Part shown: in pieces, positions 1 through 5,764 of the stretch
Layout: every line of letters starts with the position of its first letter
How positions within the stretch are numbered: the first letter of the stretch is position 1
Origin: a bacterium
GTDB taxonomy: Bacteria; Vulcanimicrobiota; Vulcanimicrobiia; Vulcanimicrobiales; Vulcanimicrobiaceae
Assembly (NCBI GenBank): GCA_021807065.1
Contig: JAKAPO010000173.1
Coordinates: 1 to 5,764, forward strand
Length of the DNA: 5,764 bases
Direction of reading: 5' to 3'
Program-made: the position numbers and the translations under genes
Notes under the pieces: model-generated
What the model saw: the letters and a program-made list of their open reading frames with translations, nothing else
What the model was told of the DNA's origin: nothing
Database searches by the model: none

Positions 1-510
1 TACGCGCTTGACGGGCTGGCCCCCGAACTCCCCGCCGATGGCAGCGCTTGGGTGGCCCCCAACGCGCAAATTATCGGCAAAATCCGCCTCGGTGTTCAGT
101 CCAGCGTCTGGTTCGGCGCGGTCCTGCGCGGGGACAACGGCCCCATCCGCGTCGGGGCTCGCACGTCCATACAGGACAACGCAGTCATCCATGTGAGCGA
201 AGGCTGCAGCACGATCGTCGGAAGCGACGTCACCGTCGGCCACGCGGCGGTCATGGAAGATTGCACGATCGGCGATCGCTCGCTCATCGGCAGTAACGCG
301 GTCGTGTTGAACGGGGCGACGATCGGCGAGGAGACGTTGATCGCGGCAGGCAGCGTCGTCGCCGCAAACGACCGCATCCCAAGCCGCGTCGTCGCTGCCG
401 GCGCGCCGGCAAAGGTCAAGAAGAACCTCGACGGTGCCGCGGCTGCGTGGATCGGCATCGCCGCGGAGAAGTACGTGAAGTTGTCGCGCTCCTATCTCGC
501 CGAATCGTGA
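1..510 (+). CDS. Gamma-class carbonic anhydrase-like left-handed beta-helix protein (5' end missing)
   Basis: The reading frame is open from base 1, starting with residues YALDGLAP, so the true start lies a few codons outside the window. The 169 visible residues show the hexapeptide-repeat pattern of the gamma-carbonic anhydrase/YrdA/PaaY family: a VWFGAVLRGD segment (R43, D45), an IQDN motif (Q58, D59), VIH (H64) and VTVGH (H81). Members are cytosolic trimers that bind a metal at the subunit interfaces and may hydrate CO2; some relatives act on other substrates or have no known activity. The third metal-ligand position, usually His five residues after the GH histidine, is Glu86 (codon 256-258), so carbonic anhydrase activity is uncertain. 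The C-terminal helix (about 140-169) is typical of the family. The stop overlaps the next gene by 4 bp, which suggests translational coupling. The family call is firm; the activity is not. Confidence 0.9.
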   Translation, partial: YALDGLAPELPADGSAWVAPNAQIIGKIRLGVQSSVWFGAVLRGDNGPIRVGARTSIQDNAVIHVSEGCSTIVGSDVTVGHAAVMEDCTIGDRSLIGSNAVVLNGATIGEETLIAAGSVVAANDRIPSRVVAAGAPAKVKKNLDGAAAAWIGIAAEKYVKLSRSYLAES

Positions 511-992
511 GCTTCGGGAGCCCCGTACGCGAGCGCCTGGCGCGCTTCATTCAAGGTGAGGGGCACCGGGTCGAGATGGCCCTCTCCGACGACGAAAGCG
601 TCGCAGAGTTGCTTTTCCGCACGCGTGGTTACGTCGTTTCGGTAACGGTTCACGAAGGTGAACCGCCGCGCTTCGAGGTCGCAACCGCGTACGAGATTCC
701 ATCGTGGGCCCGGGAACGCGCGCAGAATGCAACGGTACTGCAAGATGTCGCGGACGATGCCGACGGCGTGCATTTCACGCTCGCGCCCGACGGGAAACAC
801 TTCGTTGCCGTGCTCGAATGCGCCGGACTGGAGCTGGAGGCGTTTCAGAGCGAGTTCTGGGGATGCGTCGGTCGCGTCCGCGATGCCGGGATATCGGCGC
901 TCGAGCGCATCTTCGACCGCAGCGAGAGCCGCGCCGCAGCCGACAAGTTCATCAAATCGTTGCAATCTCGCGGGACCCATGGAAGCGGATAG
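507..992 (+). CDS. Hypothetical protein, YbjN-like (first of a tandem pair)
   Basis: This encodes 161 residues from a GTG that forms a GTGA overlap with the preceding stop codon. An ATG at 447 is in frame but lies deep inside the upstream gene, so the GTG at 507 is preferred; no clear Shine-Dalgarno sequence is seen. The predicted order is helix (about 6-20), beta strands (32-60), helix (65-82), beta strands (87-106), helix (110-137), then a charged tail. This order and the spacing resemble the YbjN / type III secretion chaperone-like fold, in which small cytosolic proteins have poorly defined regulatory or chaperone roles. There is no signal peptide, membrane segment or obvious catalytic motif. 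The next gene looks like a diverged copy. I infer the fold from pattern only, and no specific function can be given. Confidence 0.75.
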   Translation: MSFGSPVRERLARFIQGEGHRVEMALSDDESVAELLFRTRGYVVSVTVHEGEPPRFEVATAYEIPSWARERAQNATVLQDVADDADGVHFTLAPDGKHFVAVLECAGLELEAFQSEFWGCVGRVRDAGISALERIFDRSESRAAADKFIKSLQSRGTHGSG

Positions 993-1377
993 GCTCGCAC
1001 CGCTCGAGGCCGCGCTCGAAGAGGAAGGGCTGCTCGCGACGCGCGACGATGACGAAAACGCGCTGCGTATCGCCTTCAAGAGCGAAGGCGACCGCTACTT
1101 CATCGTTTCCTATCGCGACGATCCCAACTTCGTGATGATCGGCTCCGGTTGGTCGCTTCCCGCCGAGATGCAACCCGATCGCGCCATGCGCATCGCCAAT
1201 ATGCTCAATGCGCGAAAGAAGTTCGTCAAGATCGCCTTGTGGGAGCAAGAAAACGACGTGCTCTTTACGGTAGAGCTGTGCGTGTTGACTCCCGAAGAGA
1301 TCCGCCCGCATTTCGGTCGCATCCTCGATGCGCTCCGCGATACGGCTCTCGAGTTCTTCAGCGAACTACGAGTCTAG
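979..1377 (+). CDS. Hypothetical protein, YbjN-like (second of a tandem pair)
   Basis: This encodes 132 residues starting at ATG 979, which lies 14 bp inside the end of the preceding gene. The protein has an acidic N-terminal helix (residues 4-18), a beta meander (28-57; the FIVSYRDDPNFVMIG stretch), a central helix (64-79), two strands (81-102; the KIALWEQENDVLFTVEL stretch) and a long C-terminal helix (104-130). This helix/strand order is close to that of E. coli YbjN and of the neighbouring gene. Both proteins start with a helix ending in an EG pair followed by an acidic DD(E) run, and both end with a helix after an LE(A/E)-like or TPEE turn. It has no signal peptide or membrane segment. 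It is probably co-translated with the two upstream genes and may form a heteromer with its partner; that is inference. The function is unknown. Confidence 0.75.
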   Translation: MEADRLAPLEAALEEEGLLATRDDDENALRIAFKSEGDRYFIVSYRDDPNFVMIGSGWSLPAEMQPDRAMRIANMLNARKKFVKIALWEQENDVLFTVELCVLTPEEIRPHFGRILDALRDTALEFFSELRV

Positions 1378-1417
1378 GCGGTCCGAGGACGATACTGTGC
1401 CATAATCCGGCAGGCTC

Positions 1418-2782
1418 CTAGGGCGATGGGTAGCGCGACTCGTCCGCGTAGGGAACGAAGAGCGTGTACTGCTCTTCGAATCGCAGCCGGGCGAATCCAA
1501 CCGGCCCGTTGCGGTGCTTGGCGATGATGAACTCGGTCAGCGTCGGATCGGCGGTTTCCTTATTGTAATAACCGTCCCTATAGAGGAACGCCACCACGTC
1601 CGACTCCTGCTCCAAGCTGCCCGAGTCGCGTAAATCTGCGAGCATCGGGCGTTTGTCGTTGCGCGTCTCGACTGCGCGGTTCAACTGCGCGCAAGCGATG
1701 ATGGGAACGTCGAGATCCTTCGCCGTGACTTTGAGCGTGCGGCAAATTTCGGAAAGCTCTTCGTTGCGGTTGGAGAAGCGCGCAAACGCGCCGGGTCGCA
1801 ACAGCTGCAGGTAGTCAATGAAGATGGCGCCGAGCCCGACCGTCGTTTTCAAGCGCCGGCTGCGCGTTCGCAGCTCGGTGACCGTGAGCCCGCCGCTGTC
1901 GTCGAGGTAGATGGGCAGGTCGTTGAGCGCGCCCATCGCGCGCGAGATATCTTCCCATTGATGCTGCTTGATATTACCGCGGCGCAAATCGTGCATCGAG
2001 AGCCGCGCCTCCGCACAGATGAGGCGTTGGATCAGCTCGTTGTTCGACATCTCGAGCGAAAAAAACGCGACCGGCTCGGACGATTCGCGTGCCGCCGCAA
2101 CCGCCATGTTGAGCGCGAACGAGGTTTTGCCCATGCCCGGGCGCGCCGCGACGATGATGAAGTTCCCCGGCTGGAAGCCTGCGGTCATCTCGTCGATGTC
2201 GCGGAACCCCGCGGTGAGACCGGTCCGCTCGCCGCGCATGCGATAGCGCCGGTCGATATCGTCGAATGCGTCTTTTAGCAGATGCTTCACCGGCATGAAA
2301 TCGGCTCTGCCGCGATGCTCGCCGATCTCGTAGACCAGCTGCTGCGAGCGATCGAGCGCGCCCTCGACGTCCTCCTCCGCATCGTAGCCCAGTTTTCCGA
2401 TTTCCGTACCGGCGTGGATCAGCGCGCGCAAGATCGCCTTCTCGCGAACGATTTTCGCGTAATACGATGCCGAGGCGGCGGTCTGGACGGTGTCCATCAG
2501 CGTATTCAGATAAGGAAGGCCGCCGACGCGGTCGAGCGCGTCTCGGCGGCGCAGTTCCTCGGCGACGGCGATCTTGTCCATCGGCTCGCCACGGTCGAAC
2601 AATGCCTGGAGCGCCTCGAAAATCGCCTCGTGAACGTGAGCGTAAAAGTCGGACGGCCTGGCGATCTCGCCGACGACCGCCATCATCTCCCGATCGACGA
2701 GTACCGAGCCGATGACACCCATCTCGGCTTCCAGGTTATGCGGCGGAATGCGATCGACGAGAGGTTGTGCGACGACGCTCAT
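1418..2782 (-). CDS. dnaB: Replicative DNA helicase DnaB
   Basis: The 454-residue product is a full-length bacterial DnaB, the hexameric 5'-3' helicase that unwinds DNA at the replication fork and recruits DnaG primase. The N-terminal domain (about 10-110) opens with the typical PPHNLEAEMGVIGSVL stretch. A linker follows (about 140-180), and then the RecA-type ATPase domain with Walker A ARPGMGKT (213-220, K219), the SLEM segment (242-245), Walker B FIDYLQLL (321-328, D323), AQLNRAVE (365-372), DLRDSGSLEQESD (383-395) and the KHRNGPVG arginine-finger region (422-429). No intein or insertion is present. The start codon lies in an ATGA overlap with the lonC stop, with no strong ribosome binding site, so translation is probably coupled. 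It is the last gene of the rpsR-rplI-lonC-dnaB group and converges on the plus-strand genes. Confidence 0.98.
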   Translation of the reverse strand: MSVVAQPLVDRIPPHNLEAEMGVIGSVLVDREMMAVVGEIARPSDFYAHVHEAIFEALQALFDRGEPMDKIAVAEELRRRDALDRVGGLPYLNTLMDTVQTAASASYYAKIVREKAILRALIHAGTEIGKLGYDAEEDVEGALDRSQQLVYEIGEHRGRADFMPVKHLLKDAFDDIDRRYRMRGERTGLTAGFRDIDEMTAGFQPGNFIIVAARPGMGKTSFALNMAVAAARESSEPVAFFSLEMSNNELIQRLICAEARLSMHDLRRGNIKQHQWEDISRAMGALNDLPIYLDDSGGLTVTELRTRSRRLKTTVGLGAIFIDYLQLLRPGAFARFSNRNEELSEICRTLKVTAKDLDVPIIACAQLNRAVETRNDKRPMLADLRDSGSLEQESDVVAFLYRDGYYNKETADPTLTEFIIAKHRNGPVGFARLRFEEQYTLFVPYADESRYPSP

Positions 2783-4758
2783 GACCGTGCGAGGCTCTTG
2801 CGCCGCCGCTCGGTGAAGCGCCTTGTGGATGGCCTGTGGAGACGGAGGTGGCGCAGCGCTTGCTCGACGCTCGTAACGGTCACGATTCGCAATCCGCTCG
2901 ACGCTTGATCGACTTCGCGCGCGTTCTCGCGCGGAATGACGACGGTGCGCATTCCCGCCTGGCGCGCCGCGTACAACTTCTCGATCACGCCGCCGACCCC
3001 GCGCACCTTCCCTTGGATCGACAGCTCGCCGGTTATGGCAACGTCTTGCGGTAACGGCTGCTTCAAGATCGCCGAGTAAAGAGCGAGAAAGATCGCGAGT
3101 CCCGCCGACGGTCCGTCGATATTCCCGCCGCCAACGACGTTGATGTGCAAGTCGTAGTCGCCGGTATCGACGCCCGCCAGCGCGCGCAGCACCGATGTCG
3201 CGTTGAAGACCGAATCCTTCGCCATCGATCCCGCCGTCTCGTTGAACCGAACCGTTCCTTTGGCTCGCTGCGCCGCACGGAATGCTACCGCTTCGATCTC
3301 GATCAGACTGCCCAGATAGTGCAGCACGCCCAGGCCGAAACTCTTTCCGATCTCTCGCTTCGCACGTGCCCGCACGGGCGTATGACGTACCAGCCGGCTG
3401 GTCTGCACGACCGCTCGCACGTCGTCCTCGGTGATCGCGATCGGTTTACCGTTCTTCTGGGCGCGCGTATCGGGATTGAGGCGGAACAGTGCCTGACCGA
3501 ACGCATCGGCAACGATCTGTACCGCCTTTCGCCCCTCGATGGTATAGGATGCAATGAGGGGAACTACGCCGCGCTCGGCCCTCGCGTCCAGCCGCTTGAT
3601 CGCGCCGTGAACGATGCTCGTGATTTGAGAGCCGGTGAGCGGTTGGAAAAAGACCTCTGCACAGCGCGAGCGTATTGCCGGATCGAGCTCATCCGGCTCG
3701 CGCGTCGTCGCGCCGATCAGGACGAAATCGGCCGGAGCGCCTTCGCGGAAGAGCCGCTTCACGTACTCCGGAACGTTCGGGGAGCTTTCGTCGTAATAAG
3801 AGGATTCGAAGACGACCTTCCGATCCTCGAGCACCTTCAGCAAACGCGTCTGCAGGAGTGGGTCGAGCTCTCCGATCTCGTCGATGAACAGGACGCCCCC
3901 GTGCGCGCGCGTGACAAGTCCCAATTTCGGTTCGGGGATTCCCGACTCGGCGAACTCGCGGCGGCTTCCTTGATAGATCGGATCGTGCACGCTGCCGAGC
4001 AGCGGGTTCGTCGTCTCCCGCGGATCCCAGCGCAGCGTCGTACCGCTCGCCTCGACGAACGGTGCGTCTTTCGAAAACGGCGTGCCGGAACGAGCCTTCG
4101 CGACCTCGAGTACCAGCCGCGCGACCGTTGTTTTTCCGACACCGGGCGGACCGTAGAGAATCACGTGCTGAGGAAACGGCGAGCTGATCTTGGCGAGCAG
4201 CGCGCGTATCGCCGCTTCTTGGCCGACGATCTCGCGCAACGACTGCGGCCGTAACCGTTGCAACGCCTGCGCCGCGAGGCTGCGCGCCGAAAGCTGGTTC
4301 AACTCATCGAGTTTCGCCTTCGTCGCCGGCGTTTCGGGACCGCCTTGCTCCTGCAGCGTCTCCATCTTGAGATCCTTGAGATACTCTTGATGGCGCTCGT
4401 TCATCTTCGCATTGACGCGGCGCTCGACTTCGTCCTCAACGCTCTTCTGCGCGATCAGATCGGCCATCGTTTCTTCGATTTCCGCAATTGCCTTGCGCTG
4501 CTGAGAACGCGTCATCGCGCGATCGATCGTCGGGTCCTCGAAGACGAGCCGCTGCAACCCGCATAGGCGGTCCGGTAACGCGGGAGAGCGCATCATCTTC
4601 AGCGCGCTCACTTTACCGGCGCGCAATACGAGCTTGTCCTGCCCCAGCACGCCCGATAGCATGTCGTAGAGCGCGGTGACGTAGCGGTTCAGTTCGTCCT
4701 CGACACCATATTTACGTCGAAGCCGAGTACGATAGGGATGCTCTGCGGCCGCAGCCAT
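2779..4758 (-). CDS. lonC: ATP-dependent Lon-family protease, LonC (LonB/LonC) type
   Basis: The product has 659 residues. Residues 1-75 form a family-specific N-terminal region, followed by a charged, probably coiled-coil helix (about 77-135). The AAA+ module has Walker A GPPGVGKT (203-210, K209), a WDPRETTNPLLGSVHDP segment highly characteristic of LonB/LonC (244-260), Walker B VLFIDEIGELD (289-299), a sensor region IGATTREPDELDP (348-360) and an RSRC arginine-finger area (363-366). The protease domain carries Ser551 in DGPSAG and Lys594 in GVIEKLYAA. Their 43-residue spacing equals that of the E. coli Lon dyad. The LonA substrate-binding N domain is absent, and so is the N-terminal membrane segment of Bacillus LonB, so LonC is the best subclass. 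A basic tail (about 640-659) follows the protease domain. The start is supported by GAGAG at 4768-4772, 9 nt upstream and overlapping the rplI stop. Substrates cannot be inferred; as a soluble protease it should degrade cytosolic proteins. Confidence 0.93.
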   Translation of the reverse strand: MAAAAEHPYRTRLRRKYGVEDELNRYVTALYDMLSGVLGQDKLVLRAGKVSALKMMRSPALPDRLCGLQRLVFEDPTIDRAMTRSQQRKAIAEIEETMADLIAQKSVEDEVERRVNAKMNERHQEYLKDLKMETLQEQGGPETPATKAKLDELNQLSARSLAAQALQRLRPQSLREIVGQEAAIRALLAKISSPFPQHVILYGPPGVGKTTVARLVLEVAKARSGTPFSKDAPFVEASGTTLRWDPRETTNPLLGSVHDPIYQGSRREFAESGIPEPKLGLVTRAHGGVLFIDEIGELDPLLQTRLLKVLEDRKVVFESSYYDESSPNVPEYVKRLFREGAPADFVLIGATTREPDELDPAIRSRCAEVFFQPLTGSQITSIVHGAIKRLDARAERGVVPLIASYTIEGRKAVQIVADAFGQALFRLNPDTRAQKNGKPIAITEDDVRAVVQTSRLVRHTPVRARAKREIGKSFGLGVLHYLGSLIEIEAVAFRAAQRAKGTVRFNETAGSMAKDSVFNATSVLRALAGVDTGDYDLHINVVGGGNIDGPSAGLAIFLALYSAILKQPLPQDVAITGELSIQGKVRGVGGVIEKLYAARQAGMRTVVIPRENAREVDQASSGLRIVTVTSVEQALRHLRLHRPSTRRFTERRRKSLARS

Positions 4759-4770
4759 GATAAGATGCTC

Positions 4771-5226
4771 TCAGCGCGGCTCCGACGCGATGACGTCGAC
4801 GGTCGTCTTCGCGGTCACGGCCTTGTGCAGCCGAACTTCCACGGGATAGGATCCTAGCGTCTTGATCTGCTTCTTGATCTCGATGCGATGCCGATCGAGC
4901 GAGACCGAGAGCGCCCCGTTGATCTCGGCCGCAACGTCCGCGTTCGTGACTGCGCCGAAGAGTTTGCCGGTGCTTCCCGCGCGCGCCCTCACGGTAAACT
5001 TCGTGGCCGCGATGCGCTCGGCTAAGGCTTGCGCCTCGGCAAGTATCTGAGCCTCGCGCTTCTCGCTCGCCTTCTTCTGCTCACCGAGCACCGCCAGCGC
5101 ACCCTTGCTCGCCTCGCGCGCCAGGCTACGCGGCAGGAGATAGTTGCGCGCGTAGCCCTCGGCCACGTCGACGATCTCTCCTTTGCGCCCAAGCGGCTTC
5201 ACGTCGCCGAGCAGAATGACTTTCAC
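4771..5226 (-). CDS. rplI: 50S ribosomal protein L9
   Basis: This encodes 151 residues from a GTG start. The frame stays open upstream to 5538, but L9 proteins begin at the residues seen here as (M)KVILLGDVKPLG, and the upstream extension only reads the rpsR gene out of frame. The N-terminal 23S rRNA-binding domain (1-48) has the conserved GEIVDVAEGYARNYLLP signature. A long charged linker helix (about 45-75) and a C-terminal domain with the usual KLFGAVTNADVA motif (88-99) follow. The length matches the family. L9 binds 23S rRNA near the L1 stalk and helps maintain the reading frame. It lies 13 nt after rpsR and 12 nt before lonC, in one transcription unit. No strong Shine-Dalgarno is visible before the GTG. 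Confidence 0.96.
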   Translation of the reverse strand: MKVILLGDVKPLGRKGEIVDVAEGYARNYLLPRSLAREASKGALAVLGEQKKASEKREAQILAEAQALAERIAATKFTVRARAGSTGKLFGAVTNADVAAEINGALSVSLDRHRIEIKKQIKTLGSYPVEVRLHKAVTAKTTVDVIASEPR

Positions 5227-5239
5227 GTGGCCGGGCGCC

Positions 5240-5491
5240 CTACTCCGCGACGTATGGAAGAAACGCGACGAGCCGCGCACGTTTGATCGCAGTCGTGAGC
5301 ATGCGCTGATGTTTTGCGCAGGCTCCGGAGATGCGGCGAGGCACGATCTTGCCGCGCTCCGATATGTATTTTCGCAGGCGGTTGGTGTCGCGATAGCTAA
5401 CCGCCACCGCCTTCTCGATGCAGAACGTGCAGGGTTTGCGCTTGAGCCGGCGCTCCTTGGGCTGACGCTTGATTTTGGTCTTAGTGGCCAC
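5240..5491 (-). CDS. rpsR: 30S ribosomal protein S18 (zinc-binding C+ form)
   Basis: The 83-residue product has the complete S18 core, including SERGKIVPRRISGACAKHQR and AIKRARLVAFLPY. Cys21, Cys24, Cys58 and His61 form a C-C-C-H set, so this is the zinc-type (C+) S18; Bacillus subtilis, for example, has the cysteine-less form. S18 binds S6 and 16S rRNA on the platform of the small subunit. The start is GTG at 5489-5491, giving the normal N-terminal length with a basic tail of about 20 residues. It is the first recognisable gene of the minus-strand operon. The common upstream partners rpsF and ssb are not found in the 270 bases before it. Confidence 0.97.
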   Translation of the reverse strand: MATKTKIKRQPKERRLKRKPCTFCIEKAVAVSYRDTNRLRKYISERGKIVPRRISGACAKHQRMLTTAIKRARLVAFLPYVAE

Positions 5492-5503
5492 TTCTTGAAG
5501 AAT

Positions 5504-5509
5504 TTCCTT
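5504..5509 (-). promoter_or_regulatory. Possible Shine-Dalgarno site of rpsR
   Basis: The minus strand reads AAGGAA here. It is the only purine-rich anti-16S match before the GTG start of rpsR, but the spacer of 12 nt is longer than usual. The S18 protein alignment, not this site, fixes the start. Confidence 0.35.
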
Positions 5510-5510
5510 A

Positions 5511-5615
5511 CTAGAGTCTTGTCGGAGAACTGCGGCATCGTACCACGCGGCGGCGTGCTATTCCAGCATAGCTCAGGCGATACCAGGCGAACGTACGTTC
5601 GTCATCGCCCTTCAT
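5511..5615 (-). CDS. Possible tiny ORF in the rpsR leader
   Basis: An ATG overlaps the TGA of the upstream minus-strand frame as ATGA (5612-5615) and opens a 34-codon frame beginning MKGDDERTFAWYRLSYAGIA and ending at a TAG at 5511-5513. An AAAGGA sits only 3 nt before the ATG. An earlier in-frame ATG at 5637-5639 would give 42 residues. The second half is Arg-rich and passes through the 5541-5560 inverted repeat, which suggests it may not be a selected protein. It matches no family I know. It could be a real coupled small protein, a leader peptide, or chance; chance is the most likely. Confidence 0.15.
   Translation of the reverse strand: MKGDDERTFAWYRLSYAGIARRRVVRCRSSPTRL
5541..5560 (-). 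repeat. GC-rich hairpin in the rpsR leader
   Basis: On the minus strand CACGC and GCGTG pair around a CGCC loop. After one G-G mismatch, two further A-T pairs extend the stem. It lies about 50-70 nt upstream of the rpsR GTG and has no downstream U-run, so it does not look like an intrinsic terminator. It may be part of a folded leader RNA. The S6:S18 pair is known to bind leader RNAs with an exposed CCG, and CCG occurs around this loop, but the match is too loose to claim that element. Confidence 0.35.
5576..5609. repeat. Compound inverted repeat upstream of rpsR
   Basis: A perfect 14-bp palindrome, CGAACGTACGTTCG, spans 5588-5601. It is enclosed by a second inverted pair, GGCGAT (5576-5581) and ATCGCC (5604-5609). 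The left side also carries a short direct repeat, AGGCGA at 5575-5580 and 5585-5590. It lies 85-118 bases upstream of the rpsR start and after the stop of the preceding minus-strand frame. It could be a dimeric repressor operator or an RNA stem in the leader; no regulator can be named. Confidence 0.5.
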
Positions 5616-5764
5616 GCGTCCTTTCTTACTCTGCGCCATGTCCTGCGCCAACGGGAACGCGCGCGCTCGGCGGCCTTTCGCTCCATTCTCGCCATCTCGC
5701 CGGCGACGAAAGCCGCGCGCGTTTCCTTCTGAAGTTCCGAAAGCCGCACCGCCGTAAGAGTCGC
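5612..5764 (-). CDS. C-terminal end of an unrecognised Ala/Arg/Glu-rich protein (partial)
   Basis: The minus strand is open from the right edge of the window to a TGA at 5612-5614, giving 50 visible residues. The composition (for example SELQKETRAAFVAGEMAR) suggests an amphipathic helix or coiled coil, ending in a very basic, Trp-containing tail with many Arg. The other two minus-strand frames are also open over most of this stretch and have similar third-position GC, so codon bias does not settle the frame. This one is chosen for its helix-like composition and for its stop, which overlaps a downstream ATG. It is not S6 (rpsF) or a recognisable SSB C-terminus. The beginning of the gene is outside the window and the function is unknown. 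Confidence 0.35.
   Translation of the reverse strand, partial: ATLTAVRLSELQKETRAAFVAGEMARMERKAAERARSRWRRTWRRVRKDA

Noticed and set aside
447..506. ATG at 447 as the start of the first YbjN-like gene
   Set aside because: It would need a 64-bp overlap with the carbonic anhydrase-like gene and encode an out-of-frame reading of its conserved C-terminus. The GTG in the 4-bp overlap is simpler.
492..1079. Minus-strand open frame of 195 codons opposite the YbjN-like genes
   Set aside because: The plus-strand genes have stop/start overlaps typical of an operon and plausible alpha/beta proteins. The reverse frame has a Ser/Ala low-complexity start and no domain.
1378..1417. Bidirectional terminator between the convergent genes
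   Set aside because: Only weak pairings are present (TGCC/GGCA of 4 bp; CTAGG/CCTAG made by the two stop regions) and there is no T-run on either strand.
2282..2908. Plus-strand open frame of 208 codons opposite dnaB and the end of lonC
   Set aside because: It is a shadow of the true minus-strand genes, running across their junction without any recognisable domain.
3145..4254. Long plus-strand open frame of 369 codons opposite lonC
   Set aside because: It is antisense to a gene with unmistakable Lon motifs, is rich in Arg, Asp and Leu as expected of reverse-strand reading of GC-rich codons, and shows no domain.
5227..5538. N-terminal extension of rplI to an ATG at 5536-5538 (255 residues in total)
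   Set aside because: The extension reads rpsR in the wrong frame. L9 proteins start at the KVILL segment, so the GTG at 5224-5226 is the correct start.
5530..5600. Sigma-70 promoter for rpsR (candidate -10 boxes TATGCT and TACGAT on the minus strand)
   Set aside because: The best -35 matches at 15-17 nt spacing agree at only about three of six bases, so nothing separates them from chance.
5614..5760. Plus-strand open frame starting with MRPFLLCAM at the right end
   Set aside because: It is a short, Arg/Pro-rich product with no ribosome binding site, lying opposite the minus-strand frame; it looks like chance.

Overview
The window is GC-rich (about 60% by eye) and densely coded, with two convergent gene groups. 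Short overlaps, GTG starts and a zinc-type (C+) S18 fit a GC-rich bacterium. An ATP-dependent Lon of the LonB/LonC type lies between the L9 gene and the replicative helicase gene. That family is best known from endospore-forming Firmicutes, but codon use and protein style here suggest another phylum. A Candidatus Eremiobacterota/WPS-2-like or related Terrabacteria lineage is my guess; no marker in the window proves it.

Left block, plus strand (1-1377): the 3' part of a gamma-class carbonic anhydrase-like hexapeptide protein is followed by two small proteins, with 4-bp and 14-bp overlaps. The carbonic anhydrase-like protein has two of the three expected zinc histidines; the third position is Glu. 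The two small proteins look like diverged copies of one YbjN-like fold. The three genes are probably one transcript.

Convergent junction (1378-1417): 40 bp between the two stop codons, with no convincing terminator.

Right block, minus strand (5491 down to 1418): rpsR (S18), rplI (L9), a 659-residue LonC-type protease and dnaB are packed with gaps of 13 and 12 nt and a final 4-bp ATGA overlap. This is a ribosome/proteolysis/replication operon. The lonC product has an intact Walker A/B ATPase and an intact Ser-Lys protease dyad, so it should be an active ATP-dependent protease. DnaB has all the expected helicase motifs.

Right end (5492-5764): the usual rpsF and ssb genes are not directly upstream of rpsR. 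Instead there is the C-terminal end of an unrecognised Ala/Arg/Glu-rich reading frame, a possible tiny ORF overlapping its stop, and two inverted repeats (5576-5609 and 5541-5560) that could be an operator or an RNA leader for the S18 operon. I see no RNA genes, insertion sequences, CRISPR arrays or phage genes. Apart from the unexplained rpsR leader region, this is mostly a housekeeping region.
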